This document shows positions 25,491 through 34,523 of a stretch of 64,000 bases of DNA, one piece after another. Under the pieces are notes generated by a model, which saw only the letters and a program-made list of their open reading frames with translations, searched no databases and was not told where the DNA came from. A program made the translations under genes and the position numbers. Within the stretch, counting starts at the first letter, position 1; each line of letters opens with the position of its first letter. The stretch is from Methanomassiliicoccales archaeon (GTDB lineage Archaea; Thermoplasmatota; Thermoplasmata; RBG-16-68-12; SOIM01): NCBI GenBank assembly GCA_004377185.1, contig SOIM01000050.1:1-64000 (forward strand), read 5' to 3'.

Positions 25491-26669
25491 ATGAGGAATT
25501 GCAGCAATGCTTACATAGCAATGAATGATAACGTAGATGAGAACAGAATAACTGGAGCATTCCTTCACACGATTGTCAAGGTCCCTGTCTTTGGAGATGT
25601 GCTATTCCGGCACCTTGGCTGGACAAGACTCGGAGAATATTCGAACGTCATAGCAACAACTCAGGAGTGGATAGACTCCCCCGGAATACTTGATGGACAT
25701 GTCATTCTCTCCAAATCCGATTCGGTTGCAGGATGCCATATATATGTCGAAGTTAAGAGGGAAGGATCACCGGATGACAGGTCGGCTGATAGCCAAGGGA
25801 GTGAAAAAGTTCTTGAAATACTTGAGGAACAGCAACTCATAAGGTACCTCAGCCATGGAATTCCTTGCTACGGGGACTATTTCCGATTGCTTTATGTCAC
25901 GAATGATATTGATATGCCCTCAGCAATTGAGACAGCAAAAAGCTATTCCAGAAACAGATTCCCCGATTTCTCAACGAAGAAACTGGTCTGGACCAGTTGG
26001 AGTAGCATTCACGAGCTCTTGAAAGATTGCAGGTCAAAAGGGAAACTTGATGAAATCTCAAAGAAACTACTTGGCGAATTCATAGAATTCTTGGAGGTGA
26101 GAAACATGGTTGTGGATAAGCTTACTGACAGAGACATCGAGATGATGGACGGAATACCCGATGAAATGTGGAAAAGGTTCACCCATCTTGACAAGAAGAG
26201 CAAGAATTTTCGAGATGCACTCCTAGATAGAATCCAGACAACTCTCGGCATCAAAGGTGTGAACCGGTTGCATTCCAAGAAGTACTGGCAGATTTGGAAG
26301 CAGATTAGGCTCAGGGAGAATGAGAAGTGTCCCTTGTGCGTGGAAGTCGCCTTTTCTTTTGTCACTCTCCAACTGACTGTCTCTCTGCGTTTCATTGGGA
26401 ATTGGGAGCCTTCAGAGAGATACTTGAGGTGGTTGGACAAGAACAAAGAACCGTTACTCAAAAGGCTATCTAGGCTGAAGAACTTCGATCCTCAACAGTT
26501 CCAGAGGGGGATTAAGGCCGCTTCCCGTGGAAGGTACTATGACTCCGAGTTGTATTTCGTTAAGAACTATGAAGGACTGGAGGAGTTGAGGAATATGAAC
26601 ATCGGGCGTGTGCTTGATGATGTCAAAAAAGGGCTCAATATGATAGACAAATACTTCGCAATGCAATGA
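25491..26669 (+). CDS. Predicted PD-(D/E)xK nuclease with helical C-terminus
   Basis: About 392 residues. The N-terminal 130 look like a nuclease domain: a helix NRITGAFLHTIV, a strand pair with DSPGILDGHVIL, and IYVEVKREG near 84-92 supplying Glu-x-Lys, followed by a Gln-rich helix EEQQLIRYLSH. The rest (about 170-392) is helical with no recognised domain; a CPLC near 280 is isolated. A TATA-like ctataata at 25461-25468 would place the start of transcription at ATG 25491, so that start is used; ATG 25521 is possible. It stands alone between repeat copies D and E, so it may be a single-gene defence cassette. The nuclease call rests on one motif. Confidence 0.58.
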   Translation: MRNCSNAYIAMNDNVDENRITGAFLHTIVKVPVFGDVLFRHLGWTRLGEYSNVIATTQEWIDSPGILDGHVILSKSDSVAGCHIYVEVKREGSPDDRSADSQGSEKVLEILEEQQLIRYLSHGIPCYGDYFRLLYVTNDIDMPSAIETAKSYSRNRFPDFSTKKLVWTSWSSIHELLKDCRSKGKLDEISKKLLGEFIEFLEVRNMVVDKLTDRDIEMMDGIPDEMWKRFTHLDKKSKNFRDALLDRIQTTLGIKGVNRLHSKKYWQIWKQIRLRENEKCPLCVEVAFSFVTLQLTVSLRFIGNWEPSERYLRWLDKNKEPLLKRLSRLKNFDPQQFQRGIKAASRGRYYDSELYFVKNYEGLEELRNMNIGRVLDDVKKGLNMIDKYFAMQ

Positions 26670-26795
26670 TGTACCAGATTCTTACGTCATTATCATCCCA
26701 CACTCACTCCGCAAAGCTGTTTTGCATCGGGATTCCTCAATGACCTAAGTCAGATGCCCTATACTCTCATCCATCTCAACACCTAATTGTGATAT

Positions 26796-26985
26796 GAGCA
26801 AATGCTCATCCACCAACAACAGCAGTCCCACTTCTTCCCCCTTCACTTCCTCCAGGTCGTCTCATCTTCCACTGATGCTTGATGACATACTCCCTATGAA
26901 TGAAACCAACATCGAGAAAACCCTGCACTACCCTGAAAGCGAAGGGAATGTGATGGTTCTTGCTCTTTGTGTCCTATCAGATACT
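26796..26985 (-). repeat. Methyltransferase 3'-end repeat, copy E
   Basis: The minus strand gives NHHIPFAFRVVQGFLDVGFI-like coding with further decay, a KHQWKM segment, the shared one-base deletion, and a tail equivalent to LLLVDEHLL; the stop-proximal end is lost. It stands between the nuclease gene ending at 26669 and the small membrane protein gene at 27007. Confidence 0.7.
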
Positions 26986-27006
26986 GTCATTCAAGCCTTA
27001 CTAGGG

Positions 27007-27219
27007 TTAGGCAAGCAACGCTATTGCGAGGCCGACCAGTCCAATCACCAGTTCAATGACAAGGACAGCCGCGATTATCTGGAGATATACTGCGATCCTT
27101 TCCACGTGTCGTTCCAACACGCCTGTCTGTCCAGTTTGATCATATCTGGTTGTACGAATCCCCTTCTTCTCACGCGCCTCCTCCCAAGTAATGCGGTCCA
27201 GCTCATCTTTCGAGATCAT
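27007..27219 (-). CDS. Small single-pass membrane protein (70 aa)
   Basis: A 70-residue protein with a charged N-terminal half (MISKDELDRITWEEAREKKG) and a long hydrophobic helix at about residues 42-69 (IAVYLQIIAAVLVIELVIGL and on). A very strong Shine-Dalgarno, AAAGGAGGGG, lies 5 nt before the ATG, which makes a real gene likely. It is divergent from the HNH gene. Short tail-anchored proteins in islands may be toxins, holin-like effectors or immunity parts; nothing here decides. Confidence 0.68.
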   Translation of the reverse strand: MISKDELDRITWEEAREKKGIRTTRYDQTGQTGVLERHVERIAVYLQIIAAVLVIELVIGLVGLAIALLA

Positions 27220-27406
27220 TTGTTCCCCTCCTTTGCAGGCTTTGGATTGCCCAGACGGATATGTGTTGAATGATTGTGCGAATATGAAATGATTTCGGGG
27301 AAATCCTTATGACCTTAGCCTTGATGTGACTCATTGGCTGGTAGAACCCAATATGACTTTGAGCAGTCAGAGGGCACTTAGACCAGTCGTCTGGAGGTCT
27401 GGACAT

Positions 27407-27706
27407 ATGGTAGCAAAACCAACTGCCAAGAGAAGAAAGTGGTTCGTAGAGCGATGTGAAAAGGGATGTGAAATGTGTGGCGGCAAGTTCCCCAACATCA
27501 AGAACAATGGTCTTCGCTTTTCTCATATAATCTCAAAGAAGTCTGGTGGCAATGATGCTCAGGCGAATTGTCTAGTACTGTGTCCATCTTGCGCGTTGTC
27601 TTTTGACCTTGTTGTCAAGCCTGCGATATACAAGGCTCTCACGGAAATCAGCAAAGGGAAGGTCCCCAAGAGCTGGGAGGATGGGGAGGGTAGGATTGAC
27701 ATCTGA
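27407..27706 (+). CDS. HNH-type nuclease, small
   Basis: A 99-residue protein with a treble-clef HNH pattern: CEMCGGKF near residues 24-31, RFSHIISKKSGGND near 41-54 with the catalytic His, NCLVLCPSCALSFD near 58-71 with the second Cys pair. This is close to McrA-like and other small HNH endonucleases, though the last His of the metal site is replaced (CPSCALS rather than CPNCH). ATG 27407 is chosen as the nearest start to the fold; upstream codons to 27326 lack support. A basic N-terminus (AKPTAKRRKWFVERCEKG) may bind DNA. The 130-residue gene downstream could be a partner. Confidence 0.65.
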   Translation: MVAKPTAKRRKWFVERCEKGCEMCGGKFPNIKNNGLRFSHIISKKSGGNDAQANCLVLCPSCALSFDLVVKPAIYKALTEISKGKVPKSWEDGEGRIDI

Positions 27707-27787
27707 AGATCTTTCGATCGCACGCTGATATCATTTGGCGGTTGACGCGCCCCAACCATTATTATCGTGGAATTCATTTGTCGCCAC

Positions 27788-28159
27788 ATGACCTTTGACG
27801 ACCATCTACGTCGTGCGCTCCGTTCTGGGTTGAAACTCAATACGCCATCCGGCCGAGCTGATTTTCTTGTCGAAAGCGTCGGAGCTGAAGGCATGGGCAT
27901 TCGTGTAGGAAAAGGAAGATGGCCCATCAAGTTGCCTTGGAGATGTTTCGAGAGGATAGACAAGGAGCTCTCCGGAAAAGGCTGGGCAAGAATAACTGGA
28001 TTGCGCAATGACGTGAAGGAAGGGTCGCTGGACTGGATTGTACAACAGTATACTGGTGGATTGCTGGCTGGTTCGTATGTTGCTCCAATTCTAGAACATT
28101 GCGGACTTGCTGAGATCGACAGAGGAAGGCCTCATCGGATAAGGCTGATAACTGGCTGA
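27788..28159 (+). CDS. Unknown small alpha/beta protein after HNH gene
   Basis: About 123 residues from ATG 27788 (GTG 27767 also possible). It has a strand-rich N-terminus (ADFLVESVGAEGMGIRVGKG), then WPIKLPWRCFERIDKEL, and a C-terminal helical part reading GLLAGSYVAPILEHCGLAEI before a basic end. I do not recognise the family; the late segment resembles a winged-helix in which the next strand follows immediately. No catalytic motif is clear. It follows the HNH gene by about 80 nt on the same strand and may form a pair with it. Confidence 0.45.
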   Translation: MTFDDHLRRALRSGLKLNTPSGRADFLVESVGAEGMGIRVGKGRWPIKLPWRCFERIDKELSGKGWARITGLRNDVKEGSLDWIVQQYTGGLLAGSYVAPILEHCGLAEIDRGRPHRIRLITG

Positions 28160-28322
28160 GAGCTCTAGAGACCAGGAATGTTGTGGTTATCCAAGATAGT
28201 CACCGATATGACAAAGGCCTGTACTTGATCCCATGCTTCCTCTGCGAATCAAACCTTCTGTTCGCATAGTCTGGAATCCCAGCTGGTTCAGGACATCGAT
28301 GGCATCGTAGCCTATCAGGTCT

Positions 28323-28688
28323 TCATGGTGTAGGTTCAGGGCCACTATTATGAGCCATTTTGGAGGGACTCGCCTGCAGAACGCCGGAGGAATGATGGTA
28401 GACGTGGTGGTTGAAGTTGTCGCCGATGCCGTCCGGTGCGCCGCCGTTGTCCGGGAGCTCTGTGCCGTACAGGTAGTCGTGAAGGTTGTCGAGGATGTAT
28501 CGCTTCTCGTTGTCCGGGAGCCAGTCCAGGGCGTGTTGGGCGATCCAGTCATGGGTGCCGTAGTCGGGGTTGGAGGGGTCGGCGCCGTATCCGCCGTTGG
28601 AGTAGGCGGTGGTCGGGGGTGAGAGCAGGGTTGCTAGAATGAGCGATAGAACTATGGTTATCTTGGCGTGGCTGATGGTCTCCTCCAT
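28323..28688 (-). pseudogene. Truncated secreted phospholipase C-like gene
   Basis: From ATG 28688, preceded by an AGGGGG site, the minus strand encodes a signal peptide (KITIVLSLILATLLSPPTTA) and the start of a zinc-dependent phospholipase C/S1-P1-like protein: YGTHDWIAQHALDWLP, then KRYILDNLHDYLYGTELPDN and HHVYHHSSGVLQ. These proteins use His/Trp ligands for zinc. After residue 107 the homology stops and the frame ends within a few codons, while the next frame continues with unrelated-looking PKWLIIVALNLHHEDLIGYD. The gene is therefore broken by a deletion or joining event. The region is also locally GC-rich compared with its neighbours. Confidence 0.62.
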
Positions 28689-28917
28689 GTTGCCGTTCCC
28701 CCTGGGTGGGTGTTGAATCCTTCATGGCTGTTAAAAGTGTTTCCCCGAAAGCATTTCGCATACTATGTGTCTACTTGGCGCCATTCTTCCTATCGCACTT
28801 CACATCAAGAGCCTTTGGTATCTTGTAAAGCAATGAGGGCGATATGTCCAGTGCTATTGGTTTTCAATAACAATGGTCTCCTCTCTTCCTTATCATTTGA
28901 TGCCGAAGCTTCAACTC

Positions 28918-29925
28918 CTAAAGCTTCTTCCCCTCTATATGCTTTAAAAGCTGTTCACCATGTTTCAGCAAATCGGTGTAGGTCAAGATCTCGACGCGCG
29001 ACATATGGCTCGCTAACAATCTCCTTTGAGTTGGATCGTCTGTTTTCTTATTGCCAATCACAATCAAGGCGTTCGGCCGAACCAAAGTCTTCCTCCGAAT
29101 CTTGTCACACTCGCTGAGATACGCGATTACTTGACCCAGGGCCACGGAAAGAGACTGGTTGATCTTAAACCTGTGCTTTGTTCGTCTGCTGAATAGATTC
29201 TCATTGGGACCTTTCAATTCGACCAAATCCATGAACCTGTCAAATCTATCTAGCATGAGATCGAATTCATACTTCTTTCGCCTTGGCGGGGGAGGAAAGG
29301 CAACTTTGCTACGGATGGCTACATATTCAAGTCCAAAAACCCAGAATGGCCTTTCCCTCTCAATGAATTCGTGGATTTTTCTCTCATTGGTGGAAAATCT
29401 CTCCACGAGTGTCTTGAACTCCTTCAGAGTCTCCCTATAATCCCCAATATGCGACCTCATCTCTATGATTCTTTGTTTTGACTTTCTGAGCTGAGCCTTG
29501 TGAGAAACAAGTGCAGTTCTCTCTCTGTTGAGCAATGATTCCAAGACATTGATTTCCTCCTCTTTGCTCTGTATGGTCTGACTTTCTATCTCATGTGGCT
29601 TCAAGATGCCAGTCTCCTTCAACGGAATACCTTCATGAAGGAGCGCGTCGACTGTTCGGGATATGGCATCCCAATGACTCAGTGATCTGAGATTGTATGC
29701 ACCTCCGAATCTCCAAATCTTAGTGGACGAATCCCCATTTTCCACCCTGGCAACCCACCTGACAAGTCTGAGCAGAGTTTTGCCGGACTCTACATCTTCA
29801 CACACATCAACCGTGTAGAGCCAAACTTTGTTTGGAGTCTGGCCGGCAATCATTCGGTCTTTCGTTTCGTATCTCTTGCTTTTATCTGGGAAGCTTCGTC
29901 CGTTATAGTTCTCCAATACTGTCAA
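28918..29925 (-). CDS. sduA: Shedu defence nuclease SduA
   Basis: A 335-residue single-gene Shedu-type protein. The N-terminal 100 residues are a variable domain, residues 115-175 a coiled coil (IQSKEEEINVLESLLNRERT), and the C-terminal part is the DUF4263 nuclease: FIERERPFWVFGLEYVAI, then YEFDLMLDRFDRFMDLVELK near 222-241 with Asp and Glu-x-Lys, and a later SVALGQVIAYLSECD helix. Shedu proteins nick or cut DNA and stop phages, with the N-terminal domain controlling activity. The start is a TTG with a GGGGGGA site upstream. It is divergent from Gabija across a 350-nt gap, so two known defence systems lie head to head. Confidence 0.82.
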   Translation of the reverse strand: MTVLENYNGRSFPDKSKRYETKDRMIAGQTPNKVWLYTVDVCEDVESGKTLLRLVRWVARVENGDSSTKIWRFGGAYNLRSLSHWDAISRTVDALLHEGIPLKETGILKPHEIESQTIQSKEEEINVLESLLNRERTALVSHKAQLRKSKQRIIEMRSHIGDYRETLKEFKTLVERFSTNERKIHEFIERERPFWVFGLEYVAIRSKVAFPPPPRRKKYEFDLMLDRFDRFMDLVELKGPNENLFSRRTKHRFKINQSLSVALGQVIAYLSECDKIRRKTLVRPNALIVIGNKKTDDPTQRRLLASHMSRVEILTYTDLLKHGEQLLKHIEGKKL

Positions 29926-30272
29926 CTACATCCCCCCTTCCCTGTATCGTGTCTGAGGAATTTAAGCTGTTTGGTTGATCCAAAGGTGTGAGTTTCATTT
30001 GCTGGGCACATCTTCTTCGTGGAATGAGAATGAGAGTCGAGGGCTGCGATACCACTCAACGGTAGATTGATTCACTACGGCCCCCATCCACGACCTAAGA
30101 CTCAATTTGCAGGGGTCTCTGTGGCAGTATGCTCGATTCGCTTGTAGTTGAACAGAGCATCAAAATGAATATATGCACATTCTCATATGTCACGACACTG
30201 GAACGACAAGATTGGTGTGCAGACATGAGTTTAGCATAACCTTGCCTTAGGACTATGTGGAGATAAGAGAGG
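29926..30272. other. Divergent intergenic region between Shedu and Gabija
   Basis: No gene is apparent. It should carry the promoters for sduA (minus strand; a gcttaaatt TATA-like site about 29960-29968) and gajA (plus strand; a weak tagcataac near 30233-30241). No repeat copy or RNA gene was recognised here. Confidence 0.45.
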
Positions 30273-32054
30273 ATGATTATCAAGAAAGTGGAGATCCAGA
30301 ACTTCCGGAGTCATAAGAATACTCTCGTCGATCTTTCTGCCACTAACGTTCTTATTGGAGAGAACAACACAGGAAAGACAACCTTTTTGGATGCAATTAA
30401 TCATGCAATAGGAGATATCAGGAGGTCACCAATGGAAGATGACTTCTATGCTAGCGGAGAGAACTTCGATCCCGAGAAATCAGATCCGATAAAGGTGATT
30501 CTGGAATTCAGGGAAGAAAAGGACAACCGGTTCTCAGAAAACGTTCTTTACATTTTCGACAAGGCTATACGATTCGATGAAGTGCAGTGCCCTGAGGATC
30601 CAATCAAGTTTGTGAGGGTGTGCTATGAATATAGATATGATGTTGACAAGGAGGGATTCGTCGAGAATAGATATTTCGTTGACAAAGGCAACATCAAGCT
30701 GTCTGCAGATTCAGCCGTCAGAAGAAATCATATGTCGTTCTTTCCGTTCTACTATCTCACATCTTCCAGAGACATCAACAGAGAAATCAGGAACAAGTCA
30801 TCCTTTTGGGGAAAGCTGAAGAAAAGCATCGACTACAAAGAAAAGGAGAATGACATAAGGGCGATGATTGAACAGATTGACGACCTAATCCTCAAGGATG
30901 ATGAAACAGTGGATGATTTGGTTCTCAAACTCAAAGAACTAGAGAAAAGCATGAAACTAACATCAGATTCACTCCATCTACATGCTTTTGCTAGAAGGAA
31001 TTGGGAATTGCTTGATGATCTGAATATATATTTGAAGACTGCAAACTCCAACTTGGCCCTTCCAATAAACAAGCATGGCATGGGGACTCAGAACATCGCA
31101 GTGCTTATCATATTCAATGCCTATCTTGATATCCTGCTTCCAAAAATTGTGGACAACCCAGAGGCGACACCGATCATCGGCATCGAGGAACCTGAAGCTC
31201 ATATTCATCCCCAAGCTCAAAGGGCAGTTTTCCAGCAGATTTCGAGGATGAAAGGTCAGAGAATCATCAGCACTCATTCACCCTTCATTGTTGATCAGGC
31301 AGACATCCATGACTACTTAGTATTCAAAGCACAGAAAGGGATAACAGTGATTAAGAGAATACCAGAATACAAGAAGAGCTTCGAGTTCAAGTACGGTTTG
31401 CCTAATGCTGCGTACGAAAGCAATAGATACCTGTTGCCAGATGAGAGACTCCTTATCGAAAGATTCATACAGCATAGGAATGCAGAACTATTCTTCTCTT
31501 CGCTCTTCGTTCTTTGTGAAGGAGATTGTGAGAGAGTCTTCTTGGAAAGAGTATTCCCATATCATGTCGGTCAGACTTCGGGCCAGTTAGGGATTTCAGT
31601 AGTGGGTTGCGAAGGTGGAACTTACTCACCATTTCTAAAAATAGCTAACATGGATGCTTTCGATCTTACGTGGCGCATTCTTTCGGACGGAGAAGATAAT
31701 ACTAAAGTGGCCTTGAAGAAAACCATAGTTAAGAGTGGCTACGATCTCGCCAAAACCCAAGACAGAATCCATTACTTGCCGAATGGATGCGATTTCGAAA
31801 GCTATTGTATAGATGTGTATGGAAATGAGATTGACAAAGTAATAACAGAGAAATTCAAGGGCAAGTTCGACAAGTTCTGCGGTCAACCAGTAAACTCTTC
31901 TCTCTCAGGCAAGGAGTTGACCAATAAGTTCTTGGACACAATAAAGGTAAGATTCTCTGAGGAACTTGCCGCCCACGTGATTGACCAGAAACTGAACGTA
32001 CCAGGTGTGGTGAAAGATCTGATGGATGCAGCCCTTTCGGAAGTGGAAGAGTGA
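30273..32054 (+). CDS. gajA: Gabija GajA: ATPase-TOPRIM nicking endonuclease
   Basis: A 593-residue OLD-family protein. The N-terminal ABC ATPase has Walker A GENNTGKTT near 29-37, Walker B GIEEPEAHIHPQAQ near 300-313 and the switch ISTHSPF near 332-338. The C-terminal TOPRIM begins at VLCEGDCERVF near 410-420 with its metal-binding Glu, followed by GISVVGCEGG and the acidic patch near LSDGEDN. GajA nicks specific DNA and is held inactive by nucleotides until phage replication depletes them. The length matches known GajA. Its TGA overlaps the GTG of the UvrD-like gene, as in gajAB operons. An orphan OLD nuclease is excluded by that partner. Confidence 0.88.
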   Translation: MIIKKVEIQNFRSHKNTLVDLSATNVLIGENNTGKTTFLDAINHAIGDIRRSPMEDDFYASGENFDPEKSDPIKVILEFREEKDNRFSENVLYIFDKAIRFDEVQCPEDPIKFVRVCYEYRYDVDKEGFVENRYFVDKGNIKLSADSAVRRNHMSFFPFYYLTSSRDINREIRNKSSFWGKLKKSIDYKEKENDIRAMIEQIDDLILKDDETVDDLVLKLKELEKSMKLTSDSLHLHAFARRNWELLDDLNIYLKTANSNLALPINKHGMGTQNIAVLIIFNAYLDILLPKIVDNPEATPIIGIEEPEAHIHPQAQRAVFQQISRMKGQRIISTHSPFIVDQADIHDYLVFKAQKGITVIKRIPEYKKSFEFKYGLPNAAYESNRYLLPDERLLIERFIQHRNAELFFSSLFVLCEGDCERVFLERVFPYHVGQTSGQLGISVVGCEGGTYSPFLKIANMDAFDLTWRILSDGEDNTKVALKKTIVKSGYDLAKTQDRIHYLPNGCDFESYCIDVYGNEIDKVITEKFKGKFDKFCGQPVNSSLSGKELTNKFLDTIKVRFSEELAAHVIDQKLNVPGVVKDLMDAALSEVEE

Positions 32055-33943
32055 CAGGAATACTGAATGGCTTAAATGAACAGCAGACCAAGTCGGTCAC
32101 GTACTCCGAAGGACCATTGCTTGTGCTTGCAGGACCCGGTGCTGGAAAAACGACAGTTCTGACCAGAAGAATAGCATTCATTCTAAACCAATCAGAGGGA
32201 GAACACTTCAAGGTTCTCGCATTGACTTTCACAAATAAGGCTTCTCGAGAAATGAAGGACCGAGTTAAAGAGCTTGTTGGCGATGAAGTCAAGAGAGTTT
32301 TCGTCGGGACCTTCCACGGTTTTTCTCATGAGCTAATTAGATCGTATGGTAGCTACATTGGAATTTCCCAAGATTTTGTCATTTATGATAAGCCTGAAGA
32401 CTATATGAGTCTCCTGCTAGATGGCGTCAGGAGAAGGCTGAACGAAGAACTACGAGAAGTCGCTGAACAGACAGTGCTATCACTGAAATACAAAGGGAAC
32501 TTGAGACTCATTGAGGAGTCTATACCCAAATACTACTATGCCATTTCAAGATTGAAAAACCGACTGATTTTTCACGATCAACTAAACCGAAATGAGGAGA
32601 AATACTCAGAAGAATTCAGGATCATATACGAGATCTATGATAGGGAACTGAGGAACGCATCAGTTTTGGATTTTCCCGACTTAATACTTTATGCAAACAA
32701 GCTACTTGAGGAGAAACCCTTCATAGCGGACCAATTGAGAACTGTGTACAAACACGTGTTAATTGATGAAGGCCAAGATACGAACAAGGCTCAGTTCGAG
32801 CTCATAACCCGGATTTGCGGAGAGAATTTCCAGAATCTGTTTGCTGTTGCCGATGAAGACCAATTGATCTTCGAATGGAACGATGCTCGGTTTGAGTATC
32901 TTGTCTCTTTGGTGGAGAAGTATCATGCGGAGACCATTCAGCTATACGAAAGCTATCGTTGTCCAAATGATATTCTTGTCGCTGCCAACCAACTGATAAA
33001 GCACAATAGGATCAGAATTCAATCAAAGGGGGACCTTTTACCAAAAGCGGGAAAGAGTGAACAATCTATTACTGTCAATGCCTTTGACGATCAAAACGAA
33101 GAGGCCCTTTTCGTGTGTAACAAGATCCAGGAATTGAACGAGTTTACCAGCACGTGCGTCATCTCCAGAAACCGATACATATTGGAGAGAGTTAGTGAAA
33201 GGCTGGATAGTCTTTCGGTTCCACATTACTCCCCCATGGGGCAGAGGAGGTTCAATACAAGAGAGATGAATCTCCTAATTGACCTACTCAGACTTGTGTT
33301 CAACGAAAACGATCAGGTTCATTTCCATGATGTTTGCAAATATTGGGATTTGGACTACGAGAGCATTGTCGACATATTGAACGGTAGTTCGCTGCTTGAG
33401 AATCTGGTTAGCGTATCTGGGAAAGGAACCATTCCCGCCCCTGTTCTTGAGATCTTGGACCGGTTTCGGAACTCGAAACGGGATTTCTGGCCCTACTACG
33501 AGCATCTAAAAGGGATTATCATTGGAGAAGAAGTCGAGGATGAGGACTTGATAGAGGACATTGAGTCGTTCGAGGAGACCTACAAACACTACACATACGA
33601 AAGGCCTACTAATGAAAGGAGCTTGGGGGATTTCCTGAATTTTATATCCCTCTCTCCGAAAAAAGATCTCAAGAAAAAAGGAGTCGCCTTGTTGACAGGT
33701 CACGCAGCAAAGGGACTTGAGTTCGAATATGTTTTTTTGATTTCCATGAATCAGGGCATCTTTCCTGACTACAGAGCAAAGGAAGGTACTCGAGCATTGG
33801 AAGAAGAAAGAAGGAACTGTTTCGTGGCAGTTACTAGAACCAAGAAGAAGCTTTACATAAGCTTCACCAGAATTAAAGACACAAGATTCGGCCAGCGACC
33901 GCATGAACCATCCCAGTTTTTGATGGAGATGGGCCTGATCTAG
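32051..33943 (+). CDS. gajB: Gabija GajB: UvrD-like SF1 helicase
   Basis: A 630-residue superfamily 1A helicase. It opens MTGILNGLNEQQTKSV (Q motif), has Walker A AGPGAGKTT near residues 26-34, LALTFTNKAS, Walker B as IDEGQDTNKAQ near 237-247, an ADEDQLIFEW motif III, and C-terminal TGHAAKGLEFEYVFLI and VAVTRTKKKLYI. In place of the usual DExQD it has DEGQD. GajB senses DNA ends made by GajA nicking and contributes to abortive infection. It starts GTG with a 4-nt overlap with gajA, giving a two-gene operon. It is longer than many GajB proteins, nearer full UvrD/PcrA length. Confidence 0.87.
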   Translation: MTGILNGLNEQQTKSVTYSEGPLLVLAGPGAGKTTVLTRRIAFILNQSEGEHFKVLALTFTNKASREMKDRVKELVGDEVKRVFVGTFHGFSHELIRSYGSYIGISQDFVIYDKPEDYMSLLLDGVRRRLNEELREVAEQTVLSLKYKGNLRLIEESIPKYYYAISRLKNRLIFHDQLNRNEEKYSEEFRIIYEIYDRELRNASVLDFPDLILYANKLLEEKPFIADQLRTVYKHVLIDEGQDTNKAQFELITRICGENFQNLFAVADEDQLIFEWNDARFEYLVSLVEKYHAETIQLYESYRCPNDILVAANQLIKHNRIRIQSKGDLLPKAGKSEQSITVNAFDDQNEEALFVCNKIQELNEFTSTCVISRNRYILERVSERLDSLSVPHYSPMGQRRFNTREMNLLIDLLRLVFNENDQVHFHDVCKYWDLDYESIVDILNGSSLLENLVSVSGKGTIPAPVLEILDRFRNSKRDFWPYYEHLKGIIIGEEVEDEDLIEDIESFEETYKHYTYERPTNERSLGDFLNFISLSPKKDLKKKGVALLTGHAAKGLEFEYVFLISMNQGIFPDYRAKEGTRALEEERRNCFVAVTRTKKKLYISFTRIKDTRFGQRPHEPSQFLMEMGLI

Positions 33944-34082
33944 GGACCTCCTGAAGTAGGCTTGGGGATACGTACGATCTTTTGAGGTTGTAGTGAGGTT
34001 TCAAACCGAATCGTAGGGACTTGGCTGATGCAATCGTCTCGTTGGTAATGATCAGTCGATTTCACTAGTGTCCACAAGAGAA

Positions 34083-34370
34083 TTCCGATTCACCACCATC
34101 TCACGTTATCCTTGAATGGTATCATTTTTTCATCCTCCTCCAGTTTCCTAAACACAAGAAAATGCTCATGCGCCAACAACAAGAAATCATACCCCTTCCC
34201 CCTCCTCCACTCCTCCCTCGTCGACTTCATCTTCCACTGATGTTTTCTGATATCCACCCTGAGAATGAAATGAACATCAAGAGAGGCCTGCAGAGCCTTG
34301 GAGCGATGAGGATGTGATGCTTGTTCTGCCCTGCGTCTCCAATAAGAATGGCGCAGTGTTTCTGAGGTTT
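34083..34370 (-). repeat. Methyltransferase 3'-end repeat, copy F (without the deletion)
   Basis: The minus strand reads ALQASLDVHFILRVDIRKHQ, WKMKSTREEWRRGKGYDFLL, then LAHEHFLVFRKLEEDEK and ends DNVRWW with a stop. Here ATGAAGTCGACG keeps the base lost in the other copies, so the last 65 or so residues of the methyltransferase are in one frame. The upstream part (SYWRRRAEQASHPHRS) shows other frame damage. It separates Gabija from the minus-strand trio that starts at 36932. The gap 33944-34082 has no gene. Confidence 0.78.
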
Positions 34371-34523
34371 CAGAACGCAATAGCACGCAATCGCTTGATA
34401 TCTCCTCCTTGATTAATGGCCATTCTGATCTGAACATACCGAAACTTCCGTTATTCTCGAACAGTAGCCAATCGAGATTCGGAACGTGTCCTCAAGATTG
34501 AGGGTTCCAACACAGTCTGTGAC

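Noticed and set aside
28350-28688. Long open plus-strand frames in a GC-rich stretch
   Set aside because: They are the complement of the minus-strand phospholipase C-like gene, which has a signal peptide, a ribosome site and family motifs; the plus frames are low-complexity valine/glycine runs.
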